This document shows positions 7,281-17,670 of a stretch of DNA of 32,205 nt, in pieces. The notes below the pieces were generated by a model. The model saw nothing but the letters and a program-made list of their open reading frames with translations, was not told the origin of the DNA and ran no database searches. The DNA is taken from NCBI GenBank assembly GCA_016937945.1, contig JAFGVP010000070.1, positions 1 to 32,205 of the forward strand. Reading direction: 5' to 3'. This stretch comes from Pontiellaceae bacterium. GTDB lineage: Bacteria > Verrucomicrobiota > Kiritimatiellia > Kiritimatiellales > Pontiellaceae. The position numbers and the translations under genes were made by a program. Positions within the stretch are counted from its first letter, which is position 1. Every line of letters starts with the position of its first letter.

Positions 7281-7949
7281 CTATTTATCCATATCGCAGA
7301 TATTGCAGCTGCGGCAGTCCAGACCGGGCGGCGTATAGGCCTTACCTTCACGCTTTGCCTTGCGGATCGCCTGTGCATTCTTTGCAGCAAGGAAGAGTCC
7401 GAGAATAATAAATGCGCCGGCCGCAGAGGTCGGCAGCATAAAGTCGGTCGTCCACGCCGGAATCATCTTGATCTGGAACAGAGTTCCGCCGGCCAGGAAT
7501 TCGCGGGTTCCGCCCAGCGCAACGAGCGCGAGCGTGAAACCGAGTCCCATGCCCAAACCGTCGGCCAGCGATTTCACAATGCCGTTCTTGGAAGCAAACG
7601 CCTCGGCACGTCCCAGCACAATACAGTTTACCACGATCAACGGAATAAAAAGACCCAGTGCGTTATACAGCGTAGCCGGCGCATACGCCTGCATCAACAT
7701 GTCCACAATGGTCACGAAGGTGGCGATCACGACAATGTAGACCGGAATACGGATCTTTTTCGGCACGATATTACGCATGAGCGAAATCACCATATTGCTA
7801 CACATAAGTACAAACAACGTAGCCACGCCCATACCCAGACCGTTGGTGGCACTTGAGGTTACGCCGAGCGTCGGACACATGCCGAGCAGGAGCACCAGGA
7901 CCGGGTTCTCTTTCCAGATCCCCTTGGAAAATTCTTTAGCCAGGCTCAT
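7281..7949 (-). CDS. rnfE: Rnf complex subunit RnfE
   Basis: This 222-residue integral membrane protein has about six hydrophobic segments. RnfE is a core subunit of the ion-pumping ferredoxin:NAD+ oxidoreductase and pairs with its homologue RnfA in the inner membrane. The CPTLGV motif near residue 25 and NCIVLGRAEAFAS near residue 108 hold the cysteines that, with those of RnfA, carry the membrane iron-sulfur centre in this family. The cytoplasmic C-terminal tail ends in CRSCNIC, an extra Cys cluster. The start overlaps the rnfG stop by one base (TAATG), indicating translational coupling. It is the last gene of the six-gene operon, followed by a probable terminator. Confidence 0.95.
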   Translation of the reverse strand: MSLAKEFSKGIWKENPVLVLLLGMCPTLGVTSSATNGLGMGVATLFVLMCSNMVISLMRNIVPKKIRIPVYIVVIATFVTIVDMLMQAYAPATLYNALGLFIPLIVVNCIVLGRAEAFASKNGIVKSLADGLGMGLGFTLALVALGGTREFLAGGTLFQIKMIPAWTTDFMLPTSAAGAFIILGLFLAAKNAQAIRKAKREGKAYTPPGLDCRSCNICDMDK

Positions 7950-8641
7950 TATTCAGCTCCCTTCGAGAGTTCATCCAGATGTTCAACGGCCGTTTTGCTG
8001 ACGGCGTATACCGCTTCGCAGACCGCTGTACTTGTGATCGTAGCTCCGGTTTTGCCATTCACTTTTTCGCCATCCTTGACGATTGCCCACCGCTCTTCAC
8101 CCGCTTTTTTGCCGGCGTACCAGTCCAGATACTTGTTTCCGACCAGTCCCGGAATCTCTTCACTGCCTCCAAACAGGTCGGTGATGGTTTTCTGCAGCTT
8201 ACGTTCCGCAATCGCGGTTCCAAGACCGGGCGTTTCTGTCTGGGCCGTAACGATCACGGCGCTGTTCGTCATCCCGTTGGAAGCAATGGAGGCCACGCTG
8301 CCATCCGCATCCAGGCCGACAATCAGCGATACCGTGCCGGAGAAGCCGTCATCGGTATTATCCACTTTGCCGGCATAACCAACGATCTGTCCGTCTTTGC
8401 GGGCGGTATAGAACGTAACCTTCCAGCCGCGGGCACAGGCAAAGGTGTTGGTTTCCGTCATCGGTTCGTTGTCATAAGCCGGAAGCACCTGATTCATTGC
8501 GAGGCTGATCGCCGCCTTCTTATTGGCCTCAATCCGCTCCGCGGTCAGGCCCTGCACCCCGGCCAACAGTCCGGCGGCGGCCGCAGCCACGACACCGAGA
8601 AAGACTCCGAGCATGGGAATATTGATTTTCTGCGCGCTCAT
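7949..8641 (-). CDS. rnfG: Rnf complex subunit RnfG (covalent FMN carrier)
   Basis: The 230-residue protein has one N-terminal membrane helix (about residues 8-30, GVFLGVVAAAAAGLLAGV) and a periplasmic FMN-binding domain. The flavinylation motif is seen as GKTGATITSTAV near residue 202, where the last Thr of the SGAT-type motif carries covalent FMN through a phosphoester bond. Flavin attachment needs an ApbE transferase, which is not in this window. The GLDADGSVASIASNGMTNSAVIVTAQTETPGLG region matches the fold's first half. One-base overlaps with both rnfD and rnfE (TAATG) indicate tight coupling. It passes electrons across the membrane between RnfD and the rest of the complex. Confidence 0.95.
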   Translation of the reverse strand: MSAQKINIPMLGVFLGVVAAAAAGLLAGVQGLTAERIEANKKAAISLAMNQVLPAYDNEPMTETNTFACARGWKVTFYTARKDGQIVGYAGKVDNTDDGFSGTVSLIVGLDADGSVASIASNGMTNSAVIVTAQTETPGLGTAIAERKLQKTITDLFGGSEEIPGLVGNKYLDWYAGKKAGEERWAIVKDGEKVNGKTGATITSTAVCEAVYAVSKTAVEHLDELSKGAE

Positions 8642-9654
8642 TACGCCACCTTTCCTTTCTCCGGTGCCACGTAGCCAAACGGCTTTTGAACGGTCATGCG
8701 GTCAATCAGCGGAGTAAGTGCATTCATGAATAGAATCGAGAAGCTGACGCCCTCCGGATAGCTGCCCCACAGACGAATCACGCTCGTCATGATACCGCAT
8801 CCCAGACCGAAAATAATTGCGCCCTTCCGGGTCATTGGTGAAGTCACCATATCGGTTGCCATAAAGAAGGCTCCGAGCAGAAGACCGCCGGAGAGAATGT
8901 GAACCACGGGGGAATGATAAGTGGTCGGATCAATCGCATGCATGATGCCGGTAATGACCGCCACGGAACCGATGAATGCAACCGGAACCTGCCACTTGAT
9001 CAGCTTGAAAATCAGCAGGACGGCGCCGCCGATCAGCAGCGCAATCGCCGAGGTTTCACCCAGACAGCCCTTGGTGTTACCGATCAGCATCTGAAGGACT
9101 TCCACCTTACCCGGCGCCATGGCCAGCGGAGTGGCGGCGGAAACGGCATCGGCCGCGCCGAGTGTCGAAACCATGGCATGCGTCGGATTCCAGGTCGTCA
9201 TAAGCTCCGGCAGGCCGATCAGCAGGCCGACACGGGCAACCAGCGCGGGATTGAACGGATTATAGCCGAGGCCGCCGAACAGCTGCTTGGCGAGGATGAT
9301 CGCCAGGAAAGCGCCGATCACGCAGACCCACCACGGGGTTCCCGCATTCAGATTCATTCCCAGCAGGATACCGGTAATGATGGCGCTGCCGTCCTTCCAG
9401 GTGGAGGGCCGCTTGTTCAGCTTGTTCCAGCCCTCTTCAAAGACAACGCACGAAACCGTACAGGCCAGAAGGACCCATACAGCGGCCAGCCCGAAGAACC
9501 AGATGCCGACGGCACAGGCCGGAAGCATGGCGGCTACAACGGTGAACATGATACGGCTGATATTTTCTCCGGACCGCATGTGCGGCGAATTACTCACGAC
9601 CAGTCTGGCCGGATCCGGAAGACGAATAGATGGTGTTGATTCTTGTTCAGACAT
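8641..9654 (-). CDS. rnfD: Rnf complex subunit RnfD (membrane, covalent flavin)
   Basis: The 337-residue subunit is polytopic, with roughly nine to ten hydrophobic helices, and is homologous to NqrB. It forms the main ion-conducting core with RnfA, RnfE and RnfG. The likely flavin-attachment site is DAVSAATPLAM, which corresponds to the usual SGATPL with Gly replaced by Ala and the acceptor Thr kept. I chose the ATG at 9654 (MSEQESTPSIRLP) because AAGGG lies seven bases upstream and it starts ten bases past the rnfC stop. An ATG at 9696 would overlap rnfC and lacks support. Further family marks are the MRSGENISRIM start and the FMATDMVTSPMTRKG loop near residue 255. Confidence 0.95.
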   Translation of the reverse strand: MSEQESTPSIRLPDPARLVVSNSPHMRSGENISRIMFTVVAAMLPACAVGIWFFGLAAVWVLLACTVSCVVFEEGWNKLNKRPSTWKDGSAIITGILLGMNLNAGTPWWVCVIGAFLAIILAKQLFGGLGYNPFNPALVARVGLLIGLPELMTTWNPTHAMVSTLGAADAVSAATPLAMAPGKVEVLQMLIGNTKGCLGETSAIALLIGGAVLLIFKLIKWQVPVAFIGSVAVITGIMHAIDPTTYHSPVVHILSGGLLLGAFFMATDMVTSPMTRKGAIIFGLGCGIMTSVIRLWGSYPEGVSFSILFMNALTPLIDRMTVQKPFGYVAPEKGKVA

Positions 9655-9664
9655 GACTCGGCCC

Positions 9665-10996
9665 TTAATCGTTTCTTCTTCTAAGTTTGGATGCAATCTC
9701 GACCTTCGCCCACTTGAAGTGCTGGTTCAGCGGACGGTGCGACGGGCAGACATAACTGCAGGAACCGCACTCGATACAGGCCTGAACATTCAGCTCCTGC
9801 GCCCAGTCAAAACGCTTGTTTTCAACCGCCTGGCTGATGGTGGCCGGCAGGATGCTCATCGGGCAGACCTCCACGCAACGGCCGCAGCGGATGCAGGGCT
9901 CCGAACTGTAGAGCGATACTTCGTCCGATGAAATCAGCAGAATACCGGAGGTGTTCTTCATCACGGTCACACCGAGCGAACTCTGGGCGATACCCATCAT
10001 CGGTCCGCCGAGCAGCAGCTTGGCCGGCTGTTCGGTGATTCCGCCGGCCAGCTCCAGCGCTTTTGCAATCGGCGTACCGATCCGGAAACGCCAGTTGCCC
10101 GGAGTCTTAACCGGGCGGCCGGTTACGGTGGTCACGCGTTCGATCGATGGAATGCCTTTGACGACTGCATCGGCGACCGCGACAGCCGATGCCACGTTCT
10201 GGACCACGCATTTCACATCCATCGGCAGTTTGCCGACCGGAACCTCGCGGCCGGTGATGGCATAAATCAGCTGTTTTTCAGCACCCTGTGGATAGTTGAC
10301 CGGAAGCGGTTGCACCCGGACGTGATATTTCCCGGCAACTTCTTCAAGCTTGGCGATCGCGTCCGGCTTGTTTTCCTCAATACCGATTACGGCAGATTCC
10401 AGCCCGAGGATACGGGCTAGAATCGCGGCGCCGAGCACAACATCTTCCGCCTGCTCAAGCATCAGCCGATGGTCGGCCGTCAGGTACGGCTCGCACTCCG
10501 CGCCGTTGAGAATCAGGGTATCGATCTCCTTGCCTTCCGGCGGAGAGAGCTTGACGTGGGCCGGGAATCCGGCGCCGCCCATACCGACAATGCCGGCATC
10601 CCAGACCCGCTGGCGCAGCTCGCCGGCAGGACAGTTCTGCCAGTTGGCGATCGGCTCAAACGGAGAGCCCCATTCATCCTCGCCGTCAGCATCAATATGG
10701 ATGGCAGGGACGGAAATTCCGGTCGGTCCCGGACATTTGTCAATGGCGCTGACCGTTCCGCTGGTCGGTGCATGAAGCGGAACAGAAACAAAACCGCCGG
10801 CTTTGGCCAGCAACTGGCCCTTCTTTACCACATCGCCCTTTTTGACGAGCAGTTGCGGCGGGGCACCGATATTCTGATGCATAATGACAACATATTTGTC
10901 GAGCAGCGGAGCATCCTGAATCGCACACGAGGCCGAAAGCGCCTTACTGTCGCTGGGATGAACGCCGCCCTTGAATTTACGAGGCTTATCACTCAT
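9665..10996 (-). CDS. rnfC: Rnf complex subunit RnfC (NADH-binding, two [4Fe-4S])
   Basis: The 443-residue peripheral cytoplasmic subunit is where NAD+ is reduced. An N-terminal barrel-sandwich segment (VKKGDVVKKGQLLAKAGGFVSVPLHAPTSG, described by its key residues) precedes the Complex I 51-kDa-like domain. That domain has GIVGMGGAGFPAHVKL and NGAECEPYLTADHRLM. Two ferredoxin-type clusters are bound near the C-terminus: CIRCGRCVEVCP (Cys368, 371, 374, 378) and CIECGSCSYVCP (Cys407, 410, 413, 417). The ATG overlaps the rnfB stop by four bases (ATGA). Length matches bacterial RnfC of the short type, without the long Ala/Lys-rich tail of E. coli RsxC. Confidence 0.97.
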   Translation of the reverse strand: MSDKPRKFKGGVHPSDSKALSASCAIQDAPLLDKYVVIMHQNIGAPPQLLVKKGDVVKKGQLLAKAGGFVSVPLHAPTSGTVSAIDKCPGPTGISVPAIHIDADGEDEWGSPFEPIANWQNCPAGELRQRVWDAGIVGMGGAGFPAHVKLSPPEGKEIDTLILNGAECEPYLTADHRLMLEQAEDVVLGAAILARILGLESAVIGIEENKPDAIAKLEEVAGKYHVRVQPLPVNYPQGAEKQLIYAITGREVPVGKLPMDVKCVVQNVASAVAVADAVVKGIPSIERVTTVTGRPVKTPGNWRFRIGTPIAKALELAGGITEQPAKLLLGGPMMGIAQSSLGVTVMKNTSGILLISSDEVSLYSSEPCIRCGRCVEVCPMSILPATISQAVENKRFDWAQELNVQACIECGSCSYVCPSHRPLNQHFKWAKVEIASKLRRRND

Positions 10997-11829
10997 TTGG
11001 AAACTCCTTGGTACTCATTGGCGGCATGCTTGCCGGCCACGCGAAGGGCCGTCGTCGGACAGGCCGACGCTTCAACCAGATCGGCCGATGGAGGATTCTC
11101 GTAATTGGTCTTCACCAGGAATCCGTCTACAAGCATGTGCTCTTCTTCGCCGGAGGCCTTGACGCATTTGCGACAGGCAATGCAGGCGGTTTTACAAACC
11201 TGTCGCTTGGCGGCACCCTTTTCGGGAGAGTTGCAGTATACGTGAACTTCGGCGGCGGCCGGCACCATGACAATCAGGTTTTTCGGACAGGTCGCCACGC
11301 AGTTTTCGCAGCCGACACACAGTTCTGGATGAACCACGGCCAGACCGTCGCGCATTTCAATGGCGCCAAACGGACAGGCATTCGCGCAGCTTCCGAAACC
11401 GAGACAGCCATAATCGCAGCCTTTAGCGCCGCCGGCCACCACAACCGCAGAACGGCAGTCGCGAATGCCGTTATAGAGCGAGCGAACCGTGTTTGAAATG
11501 TCGCCGCTGCAACGTACCAGAGCGACCATCTTTTCGCCTTGTCCGGCTTCAATTCCGAGATACGAGGCAATATTTGCCACGTCATCGCCGGAGCAGACCG
11601 GGCACTGTCCCGGTGCCGCCTCTTCGGCAACCACGGCCTTGGCAAAAGCAGAACAGCCGGCAAAACCGCAGCCGCCGCAGTTGGCGCCGGGAAGAAGCTC
11701 TTCGACCTTCTCGATGCGCTCATCGATCTCGACAGCAAATGCTTTGGCCACCACCCCGATAATCACGCCCAGCAGAACGCCGATGATACCGGTTGAAATG
11801 ATTGATATTATGATAAATTTAAGTTCCAT
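10993..11829 (-). CDS. rnfB: Rnf complex subunit RnfB (multi-cluster ferredoxin docking)
   Basis: The 278-residue subunit has an N-terminal membrane anchor (residues 5-31) and a cytoplasmic iron-sulfur region that accepts electrons from reduced ferredoxin. The first cluster is CGGCGFAGC plus CPVC (Cys51, 54, 59, 76). A ferredoxin-like pair follows: CDYGCLGFGSCANACP (Cys138, 142, 148, 152) and CVGCENCVATCP (Cys171, 174, 177, 181). A fourth Cys group, CKTACIACRKC (Cys212, 216, 219, 222) with a later CP at 257, resembles the extended RnfB of Bacteroidetes and Clostridia and is not found in the shorter E. coli RsxB. It sits ten bases after rnfA and overlaps rnfC by four. The longer form fits a ferredoxin-oxidising Rnf. 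Confidence 0.97.
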   Translation of the reverse strand: MELKFIIISIISTGIIGVLLGVIIGVVAKAFAVEIDERIEKVEELLPGANCGGCGFAGCSAFAKAVVAEEAAPGQCPVCSGDDVANIASYLGIEAGQGEKMVALVRCSGDISNTVRSLYNGIRDCRSAVVVAGGAKGCDYGCLGFGSCANACPFGAIEMRDGLAVVHPELCVGCENCVATCPKNLIVMVPAAAEVHVYCNSPEKGAAKRQVCKTACIACRKCVKASGEEEHMLVDGFLVKTNYENPPSADLVEASACPTTALRVAGKHAANEYQGVSK

Positions 11830-11839
11830 CGAAAACCCC

Positions 11840-12463
11840 TTAAACCAGTCCGGAAAAACCCAGAAACGCCATGGCCAGAATGCCGGCCGTCACCAAAGAA
11901 ATGGCCGTTCCTTCGAAAGCCTTCGGAACCTGTGCCAGATCAAGCTTTTCACGAAGACTGGAGAAAAGAACCAGCGCCAGCGCAAAGCCGACGGCCGAGC
12001 AGAATCCATAGATTGTTGCGCCGTACCAGGTGGACTGAAGTGGCCCTGTGGCCTTGGCGTTCAGGACCACGCAGCCGAGAACCGCACAATTGGTGGTAAT
12101 GAGCGGGAGGAAGATCCCGAGACTTTCATATAGCTTGGCACTGACCTTCTGCAGGATGATTTCCACCAACTGCACCAGCGAGGCAATCACCACAATGAAA
12201 ACAAGCGTCTGCAGGAACTGCAGGTTCATGGTGCGGCCTCCAATCACGAAATCGCGGGTCAGAAGGAACTGGTTGATCAGCGAGCTGACCAGCGAGGCCA
12301 ATGTCATCACAAAGATAACCGCCCCCGACATGCCCAACGCTGTATCCAGTTTTTTCGACACTCCCAGAAACGGACAGATCCCGAGGAACTTCGACAGGAC
12401 GAAGTTGTTCACGAGAATTGCACCGATCGTAATTACAAGGAATTCACTGGTCAATTCACTCAT
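11840..12463 (-). CDS. rnfA: Rnf complex subunit RnfA
   Basis: The 207-residue integral membrane protein has about six helices and is the first gene of rnfABCDGE. It is homologous to RnfE and inserts in the opposite topology. The paired cysteine motifs GICPFLGV (near residue 29) and TTNCAVLGCV (near residue 108) belong to the membrane iron-sulfur centre shared with RnfE. A GAGAGG-like purine stretch lies shortly before the ATG. The 5' leader contains a small hairpin with arms TGCGG/CCGCA (12519-12535). The 249-base region shared with the divergent pgl gene is AT-rich and holds an AACCGGTT palindrome at 12566-12573, a possible operator; no consensus promoter could be fixed. All six subunits are present and intact. 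Confidence 0.96.
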   Translation of the reverse strand: MSELTSEFLVITIGAILVNNFVLSKFLGICPFLGVSKKLDTALGMSGAVIFVMTLASLVSSLINQFLLTRDFVIGGRTMNLQFLQTLVFIVVIASLVQLVEIILQKVSAKLYESLGIFLPLITTNCAVLGCVVLNAKATGPLQSTWYGATIYGFCSAVGFALALVLFSSLREKLDLAQVPKAFEGTAISLVTAGILAMAFLGFSGLV

Positions 12464-12712
12464 ATTTTCTCTACCTCTCCGCCTTCTTCAGGCCAAATAA
12501 AGGGAGATACCATACCGATGCGGCAAGCTTCCGCAACCCTGATCATTTTAAAGCATCATATTTAGAACCGGTTTCAATAAAACACTGGTATTGAGATATT
12601 AATATCGATTTAAATGTACCGTTTTAAACAGGCCGCCGCTACAAACACAGGTAATACCCGATCCCATTCTACGAGATCGACATACGGCAGAAAAATCCGG
12701 TAGGTTACGCCC

Positions 12713-13363
12713 ATGATTACGACACATTACTTTACGAATTCCGAAACCCTGATCGCCGAAACCGAGACCCTGCTGCGCAATACGCTGGCCACCCCCGGCA
12801 ATCTCATGCTCAGCGGCGGTTCCACACCGTATGTTATTTACAATCGACTCGCTGCATCCCCCTGCCCGGTCCATCCGCAGCGAAACCTCTTCTTAAGCGA
12901 CGAGCGCATGCAGCCTTTTGCCTCCGACAAAAACAATGCCCATAACCTGCTTCCGATGCTGCAGGCACTGAAATGTCATGGCCAATTTCTTCAGGTTGAC
13001 ACCGAACTGGATATTCAAGCGGCCACGGAAAAGTTTGAGGCAGGCCTGCACAAAATGGATGAGATCGATCTTGGATTCCTAGGTATGGGAGCAGACGGAC
13101 ACACCGCCGGATTTTTCACTCCGCAGCAGGCTGCCATGAAAGACGGACCGCTGGCGCTGACAACCGATCGACCGGACGGCATGCAGGGCGTCAGCGTTAC
13201 TCCGGCACTGCTCGGACGGGTCCGGCGCATTATCCTGCTGGTCACCGGCGAGTCAAAGCGGGCGGTTATCCGGACCCTGCTCACCCAGCCAGCCACCATC
13301 GCCGCCGGAATCGCCCTCGCGAACCACCCGAATGTCGAATTATGGACCGATGTTCAGGTTTAG
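12713..13363 (+). CDS. pgl: 6-phosphogluconolactonase
   Basis: The 216-residue DevB/SOL-type enzyme hydrolyses 6-phosphogluconolactone to 6-phosphogluconate in the oxidative pentose phosphate pathway. Family motifs in order are LSGGSTP (residues 33-39, phosphate binding), SDERMQP (62-68), and GMGADGHTAGFF (124-135) with the catalytic His. The C-terminal TGESKRAVIRTL segment also matches. Length is slightly shorter than the usual 230-250 residues. It is divergent from rnfA and is followed 63 bases later by a pseudouridine synthase on the same strand. Neither zwf nor gnd is in the window. The ribosome-binding site is weak (a TAGG about eight bases upstream). Confidence 0.93.
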   Translation: MITTHYFTNSETLIAETETLLRNTLATPGNLMLSGGSTPYVIYNRLAASPCPVHPQRNLFLSDERMQPFASDKNNAHNLLPMLQALKCHGQFLQVDTELDIQAATEKFEAGLHKMDEIDLGFLGMGADGHTAGFFTPQQAAMKDGPLALTTDRPDGMQGVSVTPALLGRVRRIILLVTGESKRAVIRTLLTQPATIAAGIALANHPNVELWTDVQV

Positions 13364-13374
13364 GCAGAATCCCG

Positions 13375-13403
13375 TTGTACAGGCGGGGTCTTCGGCCTAT
13401 TGT
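13375..13403 (+). promoter_or_regulatory. Candidate promoter for the RluA-family gene
   Basis: A -35-like TTGTAC (13375-13380) and a -10-like TATTGT (13398-13403) are separated by exactly 17 bases. They lie in the short gap between pgl and the pseudouridine synthase gene. Transcription would start near 13410, just before the GAGGAGAG ribosome-binding site. Each box matches consensus at only three to four positions, so this is tentative. Confidence 0.35.
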
Positions 13404-13426
13404 TTCGCGTTTTTTGAGGAGAGAAG

Positions 13427-14257
13427 ATGAAAAAGCAAATGTTCAAGGTAAAGTACAAACATGAGGGCATGCGGCTGTTTGCGGTCATTTCGGAAGAGCT
13501 CGGAATTTCAAAAAAGCAGGCTCAGGCGGCGATTGATAACAAACAGGTGCTCGTGAACGGCAAACGCATTTGGATCCGCCGACATGAGGTACGAGAAAAC
13601 GATGTTGTTGAACTGCTTGTCCTCCAGCAGACCTCCCCGGTGAAGAAGCGGATCTCGATTCTCTGGCAGGACGCCGATTACCTCATCGTTAACAAGCCCC
13701 CCTTTACCCTCACGAATGCCGACGAAAAAAGCCTGGAAACCATCCTTCGCAAACAGGAAAGCAACCGTTCCATCGTTGCGGTACACCGACTGGATAAAGA
13801 GACCTCCGGCTGTGTGATCTTTGCCAAAAGCGCCGCAGCCAAAGAGACCATGATTCCCATGTTCAAAGGTCGTGACATCATGAAAATCTACCGGGCAATC
13901 GCTATCGGCAAGTTTTCCGACAAGTGGAAGGAACTGCACTCCGATATTGATGGCTACATGTCAACCACGCTGGTCAAACTGCTCGACAGCAACAGGCAAT
14001 CCAGTTATCTGGAGCTGCGGATTGAAACGGGCCGAACTCACCAGATCCGCCGCCATCTTGCAGACAAGCGACATCCCGTGCTGGGCGATAAGAAATATGC
14101 AGGAACCGGTTCAGAACTCTCACTGGAACAGCCGCGTCAGATGTTGCATGCCTATCGACTGGTATTCAAGCATCCGAAAACCGGGGAAACCATCCGCACA
14201 ACCGCACCGCTTCCCGGCGATTTCAAGCGTTGCCTGGCCCAGCTTAAACTCAGATAA
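13427..14257 (+). CDS. RluA-family 23S rRNA/tRNA pseudouridine synthase
   Basis: The 276-residue enzyme isomerises uridine to pseudouridine in structured RNA. An S4 RNA-binding domain (about residues 15-65, ELGISKKQAQAAIDNKQVLVNG in outline) precedes the catalytic domain. The catalytic motif HRLDKETSG gives Asp123 as the nucleophile, and RIETGRTHQIRRHL and HPVLGDKKYAG are the other RluA signatures. GAGGAGAG sits just before the ATG. The exact target site is not predictable, because RluA, RluC and RluD types share these motifs; the S4 domain points to the RluC/RluD side. It converges on purF. Confidence 0.93.
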   Translation: MKKQMFKVKYKHEGMRLFAVISEELGISKKQAQAAIDNKQVLVNGKRIWIRRHEVRENDVVELLVLQQTSPVKKRISILWQDADYLIVNKPPFTLTNADEKSLETILRKQESNRSIVAVHRLDKETSGCVIFAKSAAAKETMIPMFKGRDIMKIYRAIAIGKFSDKWKELHSDIDGYMSTTLVKLLDSNRQSSYLELRIETGRTHQIRRHLADKRHPVLGDKKYAGTGSELSLEQPRQMLHAYRLVFKHPKTGETIRTTAPLPGDFKRCLAQLKLR

Positions 14258-14265
14258 TCGAAGCC

Positions 14266-14296
14266 GCCTGCCGCCCGGATTCAGGTCCGGCGAGGC
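14266..14296. terminator. Possible shared hairpin between convergent rluA-type gene and purF
   Basis: A GC-rich imperfect hairpin, with outer GCC/GGC, inner CGC-CGGA/TCCG-GCG pairs and a six-base loop, sits between the two convergent stops. No T-tract follows on either strand, so termination by it is doubtful. Confidence 0.25.
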
Positions 14297-14308
14297 GAAC
14301 CGGATCAA

Positions 14309-16204
<1,896 letters not shown>

Positions 16205-16423
16205 AACATACCGTCCTCGGGTTATGTTTGGGGTGTGTTAGAAAGCCCGCAAGGTGCCCTAGAATACGTGGAGCGTCAAGCCTGCCTCTCGTAATAAATG
16301 CGATCACAATGCGGCACCATCCAAATGACCGCGCCCAGATCGGACTCATTTCATGGCTCAGGAATTGAATCAGAGGAAGAAAATCGATAAATTCAGGGAG
16401 TGAAACAAAAGCAGAGAGTCAAT

Positions 16424-17650
16424 ATGCCTGAGATACCTGATGAGTCCACCTTGATGAACAACCTGATGCATCAGATGAAAGACAACATCTTTTTCAAGGA
16501 CAAGGATGGTCATTTTATCCTGATCAACGATGAAGGAGCCCGCCGCGCCGGCTATCAATCGCCGGAGGATATGATCGGCAAGACCGATCTGGACATCTTC
16601 ACCGAGGAACATGGCCGCGAAGCGTTTAATGATGAACAGGCCATTGTCACGACCGGAAAACCCCTATTCGGAAAAGAAGAAAAGGAAACATGGGAGGATG
16701 GGCACGAAACCTGGGTTTCAACCACCAAGATGCCCATGTATAATCAGCAGGGAAACATTATCGGGACATTCGGAATTTCACGCGATATCACCAAACATAA
16801 ACAGGCCGAGATGCTTGCAACTCACTATGCCGAAGAAAACCGCCGGCTGTGTGATGCTATGGGAAGCGACATGCAAATGGCGGCAGAACTTCAGAAAGCG
16901 TTTCTTCCTGCCACCTATCCGATTTTCCCGGATGGCGCGGATTCCGGACATCTGGCCGCGTGTTTTTACCACCACTATCTTTCGACCGGCACGGTGGGCG
17001 GCGATTTCTGCTCCGTCCGGAAGATATCCCCGACAGAAGCCGGCATCCTCCTGTGCGACGTCACCGGACATGGAGTCCGATCCGCGCTGATTACTGCACT
17101 GATGCGAGCGATTGTAGAGGAGATATCGCTGAAGGAAAAGGATCCAGGGCGCTTTCTGGACCACATGAACGCCGTCCTGCATCCCATCATTCAACACGAT
17201 GACCTCTTCCTGTTTTCCACGGCTTGCTATATTGTGCTGAATGTCCAGGACGGCACGCTTCGCTATGCGATTGCCGGACATCCGATCCCGATTCTGCTCA
17301 ACATGGAAATGGATCAGGCAGAATGGCTGACGGCCGATCCCTCCCACAGCGGCCCCGCATTGGCGGTGGATGGAAAGATCCGTTATCAGACCTTTGAGCG
17401 ACAGATCAGGGAAGGCGATGCTGTTGTCATGTATACCGACGGCCTTTACGAAGTAATGAACCCTGCCGGGGATGAATTAGGGCCGGACCGATTACTTGAA
17501 CTGACTCATGAGCAAAGAACCCGGCGTATAAATGAAATATTCCCGAAACTGGTGGAAACCATTCGGGAATTTTCGTCAGGAAGCCGCTTCGAGGATGATG
17601 TTTGTCTGGTCGGTTTCCGGCTTTGTCATCTGTTAACCGAAAATTCGTGA
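16424..17650 (+). CDS. PAS domain-containing PP2C (SpoIIE/RsbU-type) serine phosphatase
   Basis: The protein of about 408 residues is soluble, with no membrane segment. An N-terminal PAS domain (about residues 10-125, MKDNIFFKDKDGHFILIN... through GTFGISRDITKHKQAE) is joined by a short helical linker to a PP2C-type phosphatase domain. Metal-binding acidic residues of the phosphatase are all visible: VGGDFCSV, LLCDVTGHGVRSALIT, VVMYTDGLYE and FEDDVCLV. Such proteins dephosphorylate anti-sigma-factor antagonists in partner-switching pathways. No anti-sigma factor or canonical antagonist is adjacent, so the partner lies elsewhere. A GTG at 16400 would add eight residues; I prefer the ATG at 16424 because a weak AGAG stretch precedes it, but the choice is uncertain. 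Confidence 0.9.
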   Translation: MPEIPDESTLMNNLMHQMKDNIFFKDKDGHFILINDEGARRAGYQSPEDMIGKTDLDIFTEEHGREAFNDEQAIVTTGKPLFGKEEKETWEDGHETWVSTTKMPMYNQQGNIIGTFGISRDITKHKQAEMLATHYAEENRRLCDAMGSDMQMAAELQKAFLPATYPIFPDGADSGHLAACFYHHYLSTGTVGGDFCSVRKISPTEAGILLCDVTGHGVRSALITALMRAIVEEISLKEKDPGRFLDHMNAVLHPIIQHDDLFLFSTACYIVLNVQDGTLRYAIAGHPIPILLNMEMDQAEWLTADPSHSGPALAVDGKIRYQTFERQIREGDAVVMYTDGLYEVMNPAGDELGPDRLLELTHEQRTRRINEIFPKLVETIREFSSGSRFEDDVCLVGFRLCHLLTENS

Positions 17651-17670
17651 TTCCCGGCAACAGAGCACGT

